DNA of 32,459 nt, taken from NCBI RefSeq assembly GCF_018155095.1, contig NZ_NAAI01000015.1, positions 1-32,459 on the forward strand. The letters are read 5' to 3'. Each line of letters starts with the position of its first letter. The stretch's first letter is position 1. The translations under genes and the position numbers were made by a program. This document shows, in pieces, positions 23,995-31,888 of the stretch. The stretch comes from Bartonella queenslandensis (lineage in GTDB: Bacteria; Pseudomonadota; Alphaproteobacteria; Rhizobiales; Rhizobiaceae). The notes beneath the pieces were generated by a model. That model did not search any database. It was not told where the DNA came from and saw nothing but the letters and a program-made list of their open reading frames with translations.

Positions 23995-25449
23995 ATGACG
24001 ACTTTCAAGTTCGCCAATGGAAATTCTATGACAACAAAGACAAATTTGCTGCCTTCAATGCCTTCTTCTGATGCAACGATATCACGCTGGCGATGGGCCG
24101 CGATTGTTGTGTCTCTTGTTATGGCTCTTTTAGCATCGGTTTTTATTATATTGCTTTCAAATGCCGTTGATCGAGAAGTTGCACAGTTGAATACAAGTTC
24201 AGAATTGCGCGAACAAGCTGATTTGGTGCTTATTAGCTTAATCGATATGGCTATTGCTGATCGTCGCTATGCAAAAACCAGAAAGCCTGAAGATAAAGCA
24301 CATTTTGAAAATGTGGCACGAGAGCTCGAGGATATTCTCGATTATACGGAGCTTATTGTTTATGCACATCCGCAATGGTATGAGTGGTTTACGGCTTTTA
24401 AAAAGGAAGTCGAAGCACGCAAGGCTTTTATGAATGCCCATATGCGCGCCTTTGATGGGGCGCCTGATCAATCTTCTCAAGCTGCTGTGCCCTCAGATAT
24501 TTCTAGGATTCCGGTGGCACGTTTAGCCCAATTGATGACAAGTTTTATTAATGGCGATGATGTGGTACGACAAAAACAGCGTGAGGGCATCGCATTGATG
24601 CGGGCTGCTTTAACATTGGCGGCTATTGTTTCTGTTGTGAGTACCTTTATTTCTGCCTATTTTGTTATTAATCGTTTTCAACGTGATGTGCGCTCCTTAA
24701 AATTGTATCAATTACTGCTTCATAGCGAAAATATCGCTTTAGAAGCACGCGTGAAAGAACGAACACAAGAATTAGAAAAAGCACGCAATCACGCTGAAAA
24801 AGAACGCCAACGTGTTGAAATATTGTTGCAGGATGCAAGCCATCGTATTGGCAACTCTCTTGGGACGGTGTCTTCTTTGCTGGGGCTTCAATTAAGTCGG
24901 AGTAAAAATGAAGAAGTCCGTTCTGTGCTTGGGGCTGCACGTGATCGTATTCAGACAATTTCCACAGCACATCGTCGTTTGCGCTTGAGTGATGATATGG
25001 AAACGACGCTATTGGCAGAGTTTCTTAGTTCTGTTGTGCATGATGTCGAATTGTCCGTCCCTTTTGAATTGCGTGAAAACATTACCATTCACACAAACTT
25101 TAAAGATTGTCGACTGTCTTCAAGAGATGCAACAACCCTTGGAATTATCCTTGGTGAATTGTTGACCAATTCCTTAAAACATGCCTTTCCCGATCAACGA
25201 GAGGGGCATATTTATATCTCCTTTGGTCCTGAGCCAAATGGACAATTGATGCTTATTGTCGAAGATGATGGCGTGGGGATGAAAAACCAAACTTTAGAAC
25301 AAAAAACGGGGATTGGTCGTGTGGTCGTGGAACAACTCTGTATGCAATTTGGTGAAAAACCTCTTTTTGAAACTTCTGCTTTAGGGGGCACAAAGATCGT
25401 CATTCCTTTACCAAAACTTAATACAGGTGGTGCAAAGGAAGCAACCTAG
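23995..25449 (+). CDS. membrane HisKA_2 sensor histidine kinase, CHASE3-like sensor
   Basis: A 484-residue two-membrane-helix kinase. TM1 lies at about residues 33-56 (RWAAIVVSLVMALLASVFII) and TM2 at about 200-226. The 140-residue periplasmic segment between them (Leu/Ala-rich, with HPQWYEWFTAFKKEVEARKA) fits a CHASE3-type sensor. After a coiled coil (ARVKERTQELEKARNHAEKE) comes the HisKA_2 box with His283 in DASHRIGNSLGTVSSLL. The ATPase domain has GELLTNSLKHAFP (N-box) and VEDDGVGM (G1). The family usually reads HHRVKN; HRIGN is a variant. It is placed next to ecfG and could feed PhyR. The ATG at 23995 lacks a ribosome site; ATG 24028 with GGAA upstream is an alternative. Confidence 0.9.
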   Translation: MTTFKFANGNSMTTKTNLLPSMPSSDATISRWRWAAIVVSLVMALLASVFIILLSNAVDREVAQLNTSSELREQADLVLISLIDMAIADRRYAKTRKPEDKAHFENVARELEDILDYTELIVYAHPQWYEWFTAFKKEVEARKAFMNAHMRAFDGAPDQSSQAAVPSDISRIPVARLAQLMTSFINGDDVVRQKQREGIALMRAALTLAAIVSVVSTFISAYFVINRFQRDVRSLKLYQLLLHSENIALEARVKERTQELEKARNHAEKERQRVEILLQDASHRIGNSLGTVSSLLGLQLSRSKNEEVRSVLGAARDRIQTISTAHRRLRLSDDMETTLLAEFLSSVVHDVELSVPFELRENITIHTNFKDCRLSSRDATTLGIILGELLTNSLKHAFPDQREGHIYISFGPEPNGQLMLIVEDDGVGMKNQTLEQKTGIGRVVVEQLCMQFGEKPLFETSALGGTKIVIPLPKLNTGGAKEAT

Positions 25450-25502
25450 GTTATTTGAAGGCGCTCCCTTTGCGTGTGAAAGTTGAAAGGAAAAGAATGT
25501 TC

Positions 25503-26966
25503 TTATAAATTACTACAACTCTTCCATAGGGTGGCGTTAGCTCCATTTCGTCCTAAATTTTCGACCAAAACTGGTTTTCCTGTTTTTCCATTATAGGCTT
25601 TGACGTAAATATTTTTTCCGCGCACATTGACGAGGTCGTCGTCTCCTTTGAAGAGTGCTCCTGCTGTATAAACTGGAATGTTTCCAAAGACTTTGTCATC
25701 TTGTGCACGGCAATAGAATCGTTGATGTTCGTGTCCTACAAAAATTGCTGTTACATTATGGCTTGTAATGATGGATTTAAATGCTGCGAGTTTCTGAGCA
25801 TTTTTAGGATGAAGAAAATGCGAATCTTGATCTCCAAAATAGGGGCGAGCATCGTGAAAATTGAGAATTGTAACTTTCCCTCTTGCATCAGCAGCCGCTA
25901 AATCTTTTTTGAGCCACTTAAGAGCACTTGTTATTCTTACTTTAGTGCTACCGTCAGATAAATTCGCCGTATAAGTTGGGTAATTTTGAAGCTGTACATA
26001 GTGAATATTTCCATAATCCCATGAGTAGCTTAGACTTCCCGTTATTATTTTACGGGCCATTTGGTAACGAATAAGCTTGTGAAAAGTTACATGTTGATTG
26101 AACTCCGGTAAAGAACTGCTATATTTGCCTAGTTCTTGCAACATTCTTTTCACAGCACTTAACGCACATGCATCCTTTGAAAGATTTGATACCGGTATCG
26201 TACAATCACGAATATTATTGTAATAATCATGGTTCCCTAGTCCTTCATAGACAGGATAGGCAATACTTTTATAGACATCTGCATAGTCTTGATAGGTTTG
26301 GGGGCGACCAAATTCCGTTAAGTCGCCATTGATAATATAAAATGAAGCTGCATGTGATTCTATTGCATGGGAAACTTTCTTATTTTCCTTTATCCATGGC
26401 TGTTTGTTGCTGTTTGCGTTAGGGGCGCCGGTATCCAAACGCCATGGCTGCGGATCTGCTGCTATGACAACTTTATAATTTTTAATAGGTGCCTTCCTTT
26501 TTACATACCCAATTGTTCTCGCGTTATCACAAACTCCTTCCACGCGTTCAAAATAATAGTCTTTGCTGCTTGCGGTAGCAGAATATTCATTGGCACCACG
26601 ATAAGGATTATACCATCGGAATTTTAAAATAGTGCCATCATCTTGTACTTTATATTTAATCCATCCTCCGGATCCAAAAAGCCAAGCATCAGATGTTGCT
26701 GCTGCTTTGCCCACACACCCAGATGCAATTATATGCGAAGGCACTTTATTTTTCCAATATGCATCTGGTTTCCATTCTCCGCGCTCTATACCTTTATCAA
26801 TTAATACCATAGAAGTAGGCGGATTGGTTAGTTCATTAACGATGTACACATCTGTAGAACGATCATCATAGGCAATTCGTTTTGGTATAGGTAATTTGTT
26901 GATAAAATCCCACCTTGTTTCGTTTGTTACACAAATATTTTGCGCGTGAAGGTAATGAGGTTTCAT
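25503..26966 (-). CDS. metallophosphoesterase with N-terminal aegerolysin-like domain
   Basis: A 487-residue protein with two parts. Residues 37-125 resemble aegerolysins, closest by eye to Cry34Ab1: VYIVNELTN..GEWKPDAYW, then FGSGGWIKYKV, then RWYNPYRGANEYSATASSKD. The C-terminal part is a calcineurin-like phosphoesterase with Asp161-Pro-Gln163 (D-P-Q in place of DxH, as in CPPED1-like enzymes), GDLTEFG (Asp205), GNHDY (234-238), His351 and GHEH (His392, His394). It ends KSCSNL. The frame has no signal peptide as it stands, but one lies upstream in another frame (start at 27016), separated by a 7-base homopolymer. The gene converges on the kinase and has a paralogue 0.8 kb away. Substrate unknown; a phospholipid or sphingolipid headgroup is a guess from the lipid-binding family. 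Confidence 0.8.
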   Translation of the reverse strand: MKPHYLHAQNICVTNETRWDFINKLPIPKRIAYDDRSTDVYIVNELTNPPTSMVLIDKGIERGEWKPDAYWKNKVPSHIIASGCVGKAAATSDAWLFGSGGWIKYKVQDDGTILKFRWYNPYRGANEYSATASSKDYYFERVEGVCDNARTIGYVKRKAPIKNYKVVIAADPQPWRLDTGAPNANSNKQPWIKENKKVSHAIESHAASFYIINGDLTEFGRPQTYQDYADVYKSIAYPVYEGLGNHDYYNNIRDCTIPVSNLSKDACALSAVKRMLQELGKYSSSLPEFNQHVTFHKLIRYQMARKIITGSLSYSWDYGNIHYVQLQNYPTYTANLSDGSTKVRITSALKWLKKDLAAADARGKVTILNFHDARPYFGDQDSHFLHPKNAQKLAAFKSIITSHNVTAIFVGHEHQRFYCRAQDDKVFGNIPVYTAGALFKGDDDLVNVRGKNIYVKAYNGKTGKPVLVENLGRNGANATLWKSCSNL

Positions 26967-26981
26967 ACAAACAAAGATGGT

Positions 26982-26988
26982 AAAAAAA
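26982..26988 (-). promoter_or_regulatory. 7-base homopolymer joining a signal peptide to the wrong frame
   Basis: On the minus strand an ATG at 27016 opens MQYKIIITMIF, then seven T residues, and stops at TGA (26965-26963) after 17 codons. Adding one T would give MQYKIIITMIFFTIFVC and continue straight into the phosphoesterase frame (MKPHYLHAQN), making a complete signal peptide with a possible cleavage site near LHA-Q. The tract may be a phase-variable switch, a fixed mutation or a sequencing error. Confidence 0.6.
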
Positions 26989-27399
26989 TCATGGTAATTA
27001 TTATTTTGTATTGCATAATGTTATCATCAAAAATTGAAACAATCTTAGAAAATACCTGGTAGGTGTCATATCAATCAGAAACTTTAAATTTAATTTTTCA
27101 TGAATCGTGTTTTGCCCACTATCTTTCACATGATATGATTTGTTTGAAAGAAAGATCATACTGAAAACAATAAGACCAACTTACAAATCTTGCTCGATTT
27201 ATGCGTTTTTCTTTTTACAATTGCTATTCTTCTTCATCTAATTACGTGTGAAAAGTTCTAGAAACAAAGCTTTATGTTTTTTCTGTGGTATAAATTAAAT
27301 GATAATCAATAGTAGAGCGCTTCATTAAATGAGGTTTATATAAGGCTTTAAGAGAACGCTGTAAGCTTTAATATGGAGAGTTTTCCTCTGCGCTTTGAT

Positions 27400-27660
27400 A
27401 AGTTAGTTGTCTCTTTTGTAAAATGCTTTTTCCCTCTGATGTAAAAATATTGTCGAAGAATTTGTCATTCGGCTCTCAGCCCAATGGATAATCGTCATTC
27501 ATTGTAAAAGATGATGATGTGGGTATGAGAAGCTAGGTTTTGATTATTTGATTTTTGAACAGCGATAGTTTGGTGAAAAGCCCCTTTTTGAAGCTATAGC
27601 TTTGAGGGATATAAAGATCGCTGTTTTTTTGCCCTCTCTATACTAAGTTTGGGCAAAAAA
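27400..27660 (+). pseudogene. decayed copy of the HisKA_2 kinase 3' end
   Basis: The sequence aligns by eye with the last 280 bp of the kinase gene at 23995-25449. Matching stretches include GAGCCAAATGGACAAT against CAGCCCAATGGATAAT, GAAGATGATGGCGTGGGGATGA against AAAGATGATGATGTGGGTATGA, and TTTGGTGAAAAACCTCTTTTTGAA against TTTGGTGAAAAGCCCCTTTTTGAA. Frame is broken by several indels. It lies just before the 3' end of the second phosphoesterase, exactly as the intact kinase lies before the first. The rest of the gap (26967-27400) shows no gene. Confidence 0.75.
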
Positions 27661-27729
27661 ACAACGTTTGCCTTGTCAAGGTGATTTTAAGATCCTTTTT
27701 TGTTGTTGAGACTAGAGGAAAAAGTTCTT

Positions 27730-28926
27730 TTATAAATTACTACAGCTCTCGAAAAATTCTGTTTTGTTGCCTATTACGCCTAAATCTTCGATCAAAGTAG
27801 GTTTTCCGGTTATGCCATTATAAGCTTTAACATGGATATTTTTTCCCTGTACCATGATGTGGTAATAGTCTCCTCTAAAGAGTGCTCCTGATGTGTAGAC
27901 AGGTATATTGCCGAAAACTTTATCATCTTGTGCACGACAATAAGCTTGAAAATGCCTATGACCAACAAAGATTGCTTTAACATTATGAGAGGTAATGATT
28001 GATTTAAAGACCGACAGACTTTGAGCATTTTGGGGGTTAATAAAATAAGAAGAATTATTAGGAAAAAATGCTTTTGCATCGTGGAAATTTATAACAGTGA
28101 TTTTCCCTCTTGCATCAGCAGAAGCTAAATCTTTTTTTAGCCAATCCAAAGAGCTCTTAACATGGATAATCATATCCCTTTGTTTCAAATTAACTGTATA
28201 AGTCGGATAATTGTGAAGTTGTACGTAGTGAATATCTCCATAATCCCACGAGTAGCCAAAACTTCCTTCGATAGAACGAACAGATTTGTCAGAAGGGTTG
28301 GTTACCTCCGTGATGTCTTGATTGAAATGGGGGAGTTCGTCCTCGTATTTTTTGATTTCTTTGATCATTCTAGAGATGGCATCTATAGCACATGCATCAT
28401 CTGAAGAATTCTTATCTTCAGGAATTATACAATGACCGACATTATTTGCATAATCATGATTTCCAAGCCCTTCATAAACAGGAGAGCCAAGGTTTTTGTA
28501 TGTATTGGTATAATCTTCATAGGTTTCTCTACGACCAAACTCCGTTAAGTCACCATTGACGATATAAAACGCCGGTTTTTGTGATTTTATTGCTTGTGCA
28601 ACTTTCTTATTTTTCTTAAGCCATAGGATTTTGTTTGTTTTATTGTTAGGATTACCATAATCCAAGCGCCATGCTTGCGGATCACTCATGATGATCACAG
28701 TATAGTTTTTGGGTGAAGTTTTCTTCGCGCTATTTGAAGATTTTTTGGTATTATGAGGAGAATCAATTTCGTCAGTTGAGGGATGATTTAAATTTCCAAA
28801 TTTGGTTTCTGATTTTGTCACCTCACGAGGTTTATTTAAAATTTCCTGTTCTCCTCCAATAGTATAAGTTGTATAACTCAATATTGATAAAAAAATAATA
28901 CTTATACTTGTATATTTATAGCTCAT
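27730..28926 (-). CDS. secreted metallophosphoesterase, paralogue without aegerolysin domain
   Basis: A 398-residue protein. The N-terminus (MSYKYTSISIIFLSILSYTT) is a signal peptide, followed by a 50-residue polar, Lys/Ser-rich linker where the neighbouring paralogue has its aegerolysin-like domain. The phosphoesterase core is complete: SDPQ (Asp82), GDLTEFGR (Asp126), GNHDY (155-159), NFHDAK and GHRH. Long stretches are nearly identical to the paralogue (CRAQDDKVFGNIPVYT, YSWDYGDIHYVQL), and both end SCSNL. The protein is likely exported. The start at 28926 has GGGGATAA upstream. The shared D-P-Q motif suggests both enzymes keep the same metal chemistry. Confidence 0.85.
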   Translation of the reverse strand: MSYKYTSISIIFLSILSYTTYTIGGEQEILNKPREVTKSETKFGNLNHPSTDEIDSPHNTKKSSNSAKKTSPKNYTVIIMSDPQAWRLDYGNPNNKTNKILWLKKNKKVAQAIKSQKPAFYIVNGDLTEFGRRETYEDYTNTYKNLGSPVYEGLGNHDYANNVGHCIIPEDKNSSDDACAIDAISRMIKEIKKYEDELPHFNQDITEVTNPSDKSVRSIEGSFGYSWDYGDIHYVQLHNYPTYTVNLKQRDMIIHVKSSLDWLKKDLASADARGKITVINFHDAKAFFPNNSSYFINPQNAQSLSVFKSIITSHNVKAIFVGHRHFQAYCRAQDDKVFGNIPVYTSGALFRGDYYHIMVQGKNIHVKAYNGITGKPTLIEDLGVIGNKTEFFESCSNL

Positions 28927-29140
28927 AAAATTATCCCCTCAGTTATTTGATAGTTTTCTATTTACGATAGTTTTCTATTTACAATAATGTATTATAATAT
29001 ATTACAATATATAGTTATTAAAACATTTTTTATATTTTATAACAATACTTTTTATTAAATATAACTTGTATTACAAGCTTTTAAATCCGAAATATATTTA
29101 TTTTTGGGGAATTTTCGTTATTAAGAGTCCTTTGTTTTGT

Positions 29141-29443
29141 TTATTGAGAGACGTGCAATTGTCTTTTGATTTTTTCTTGTTCAATTTCTTTATGGTTAAG
29201 CTTCCTTTTTCGTTGCGCATTTTCCTTTTCTTCAATCGTAACTGAAATAACAGAATTCATTAGATTTTTAGCTTCATTGATGCTTTTCTTATTTGCTGAA
29301 TAATTTTACGATTTTTCTGATTACATTTTTGAGACTGTTACACCATTCTGCGCGTGATAAGGTATTGCTATCGCTTTTTCAGAGACAAGAAAAAAAGGAC
29401 TCAAAGCTATAATAATAATGATGTTTATTATTGGAGCTTTCAT
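29141..29443 (-). pseudogene. broken small secreted protein gene
   Basis: Reading from ATG 29443 (AGAGG ribosome site upstream) gives a signal peptide, MKAPIINIIIIALSPFFLVS followed by EKAIA, then PYHAQNGVTVSKM and two stops six codons apart (near 29328 and 29310). The frame then continues to 29141 as a charged helical protein (INEAKNLMNSVISVTIEEKE, then QRKRKLNHKEIEQEKIKRQL). Between the stops, another frame reads NVIRKIVKLFSK, so two compensating frameshifts would restore one protein of about 100 residues. It was a small exported protein, family unknown, upstream of the phosphoesterase pair. Confidence 0.6.
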
Positions 29444-29902
29444 AAACTCAAACCTCTTTAATTATTTATGATCTTTATGTTATAAAATGTAAAACGATTT
29501 TATCAATTTGTGTCTTACATATTTTACATTTATAAAAATTTCAATTTAAAATTTAAGAAGGCGAGTTTTATATTATTTACTTGTTGTTTGTAGAAAAATT
29601 CAAACTTTTTTATTCCTCATGATCTTTTAAGATAGAGGGAATCATGCGGTTTTCAGTGTCTTGATAAACATATGTAAGAGAAGAGTTAGCATTTTCTTTT
29701 TTTTAGATTTCCATTGTACGTCTTGATAAGCAGGCTATGATTATTTTTGAGCATCGCTCTATTTTTTTGCGTATCCGTAGACTATAAAATATCTTTAAGC
29801 GCGGAAATGCCTTTGAGTTTGTGTAATTTCTAGGATATTTTTTGAAAGACTTTAAATGTTCATAAGCTTTTGAGGAAGACACTTGCACGGTGCTTTCATG
29901 TT
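29444..29902. other. AT-rich spacer
   Basis: No gene is supported. A minus-strand frame of 61 codons at 29703-29888 has no ribosome site and a shadow-like composition. The 150 bp next to 29444 is very AT-rich and probably holds the promoter of the broken secreted gene. No clear terminator follows the M23 peptidase gene at 29903. Confidence 0.4.
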
Positions 29903-31888
29903 TTAAGTATCGTCAGAGGGGGGGATCGGGCTGTTTATCAAGGAATCAATATTGTTTTTTTCTTGTAGGAATGTTTGTAGATCTTGATTCGTTAAGGCTT
30001 TGCTATTTGGTATACGGATGCGCATAGGATCAACTTTGACGCCATTGACAATGATTTCAAAATGACAATGGGGACCGGTTGCCATTCCTGTTGATCCGAC
30101 ATATCCGATGATTTGTCCTTGTCGTACTTTCACGCCTGGTTTGATGTCTGGTGCATAACGGCTTAGGTGTGAATAACTGCTGATATACCCATTGGCATGT
30201 TGAATTTCCGTATGGTTTCCATAGCCACCCGTTACGCCTACTTTTGTTACAACACCATCTCCTATAGCAATAATGGGAGATCCTTTAGGTGCTACCCAAT
30301 CAACACCCGTATGCATGCGAACATAGCCTAAAATAGGATGTTTGCGTGGACCAAAGGGTGAACCAAAAACGCCATTGGGTGTGGGTTTGCGGAGTAAGAA
30401 AGGCTTTGAACTCTTTCCTTCAGAATCATAATAATCAACGCTTCCGTCTTTTAATTGATAACGGTAATATTTATAAGTAGTATTCCCAAAGGTTGCACTA
30501 ATATAACGAATTTCTGGATCAGCATTCTTGAATGATTCTTTTGCTTTTAAATTCTTTTTGCCGTTTTTACTTTCTTTATCGCTCTGCGGTAAAGCATAAA
30601 ATATTTCGATCTGATCATTGGGTGTTATCGGGCTTTTCATATCAATATTGGTCGCCAGCAGACGAATAAGACGATGAGAGAGAGATTGTGATATATTATG
30701 GCTGAGCAATGCACTATAGAGTGCATCATAAGCCGTTGGTAATTGCGCGCTATTAATATAAGAATGCGGAATACCATTTTGAAAAGCCGTTTTAAGTGCT
30801 TTAGACATTTTAGGTTCTGTGCTTTCAATGAATTGGCCTTTATCATTCAGGGCAATGGTGAGAACATGATACATCCCTTGATAAATGCTTGCGCGTACGA
30901 GATGATCTTCTTCGCCAGCTTGTGTCACGATCCCAATGCGTAAAAGACTTCCCTCTTTAAGGGTATCGGAAAGGCTCATTTTTTCTAGCGTTTTTATAAC
31001 CTGTTCAACTTGATTCTTTGTGTAACTGGTTTTTTTGAAAGCATCGGCTATCGTTTGTTTTTTACGAATAGGGATAATATCTTCAACATAGTTTTTCATT
31101 AGATCGATACGGTGACTTTGAGGGGAAATGGTTACATTTTCTTGTACGATTCGGACTTCAGGGGAGTCTGTTTCTTGGGAAGGGGAGGATACATCTTCTA
31201 ATTTTAAAGGATCGATTAGTGTGAGAACCGAAAGGAGTTCGGTGCTCTTTTCTAAAGTAAATCCAGCTTTTTGTACTTCTTGTTGTGCTTCTTCATCGGT
31301 TAATGTATCGCTGTCATCAAAATCAAATTGATCTATTTTAAAATCATAGCTGCGTAAGGTGAGTTTTGTTTCGATTTTTTCTCCATAAATCTGTCCCGAA
31401 TCCTGTAGTTTAACGCTTTGATTTGTCGAATCACTGGCAAGAATGCTTAAAGAATCAAACTTTGGATAGCTGTATTTCTGGGGGCGCTTTTCGGCTAAAG
31501 CCATACGAATCCATTCAAAATGTTGTGTTTGAATGACTTTTTCATCGCCTTTTTTTTGCAGAATTGATAATTCAAATTGGCGTTTACTGTCGAAGCTTTG
31601 TCGTGCATGGGTGGGAAAAATACGATCACCTTTATAGCCATTGGCTTCAAGATCTTGTGATTCTAATAGGTTTTCTTGCGTAAACCATTGTGGTGGTGTT
31701 ACCAATCGCTGTTGTTCATCAAGAGCGGTAAAAAGAGCAATCCCCATCAGAATGCAGGAAGTGATTCCTGTTAGCACTGTTCCTGTAAGCCAACGAACCG
31801 AGACCTGTCGGCGTGCGGGCCGCAAGCGTTTGACGACAAGAGCAGGGTCCTGTCCGGGATCGTTTTTTTGTTGTTCGTTATCCCACAT
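29903..31888 (-). CDS. membrane-anchored M23 metallopeptidase
   Basis: A 661-residue peptidoglycan endopeptidase. A short basic cytoplasmic N-terminus is followed by one membrane helix at about residues 34-56 (LTGTVLTGITSCILMGIALF), then a long periplasmic region of about 430 residues with LysM-less, beta-rich and helical segments. The C-terminal LytM/M23 domain shows zinc ligands His526 and Asp530 (HTGVDW) and His609 in HCHFE, together with GSPFGPRKHPILG and GYVGSTGMATGPH. All catalytic positions are intact. It would cleave peptide crosslinks in the cell wall during growth or division. The layout resembles MepM/DipM-like enzymes of other alphaproteobacteria. It is transcribed alone; a strong promoter near 32282 points the other way. 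Confidence 0.9.
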   Translation of the reverse strand: MWDNEQQKNDPGQDPALVVKRLRPARRQVSVRWLTGTVLTGITSCILMGIALFTALDEQQRLVTPPQWFTQENLLESQDLEANGYKGDRIFPTHARQSFDSKRQFELSILQKKGDEKVIQTQHFEWIRMALAEKRPQKYSYPKFDSLSILASDSTNQSVKLQDSGQIYGEKIETKLTLRSYDFKIDQFDFDDSDTLTDEEAQQEVQKAGFTLEKSTELLSVLTLIDPLKLEDVSSPSQETDSPEVRIVQENVTISPQSHRIDLMKNYVEDIIPIRKKQTIADAFKKTSYTKNQVEQVIKTLEKMSLSDTLKEGSLLRIGIVTQAGEEDHLVRASIYQGMYHVLTIALNDKGQFIESTEPKMSKALKTAFQNGIPHSYINSAQLPTAYDALYSALLSHNISQSLSHRLIRLLATNIDMKSPITPNDQIEIFYALPQSDKESKNGKKNLKAKESFKNADPEIRYISATFGNTTYKYYRYQLKDGSVDYYDSEGKSSKPFLLRKPTPNGVFGSPFGPRKHPILGYVRMHTGVDWVAPKGSPIIAIGDGVVTKVGVTGGYGNHTEIQHANGYISSYSHLSRYAPDIKPGVKVRQGQIIGYVGSTGMATGPHCHFEIIVNGVKVDPMRIRIPNSKALTNQDLQTFLQEKNNIDSLINSPIPPSDDT

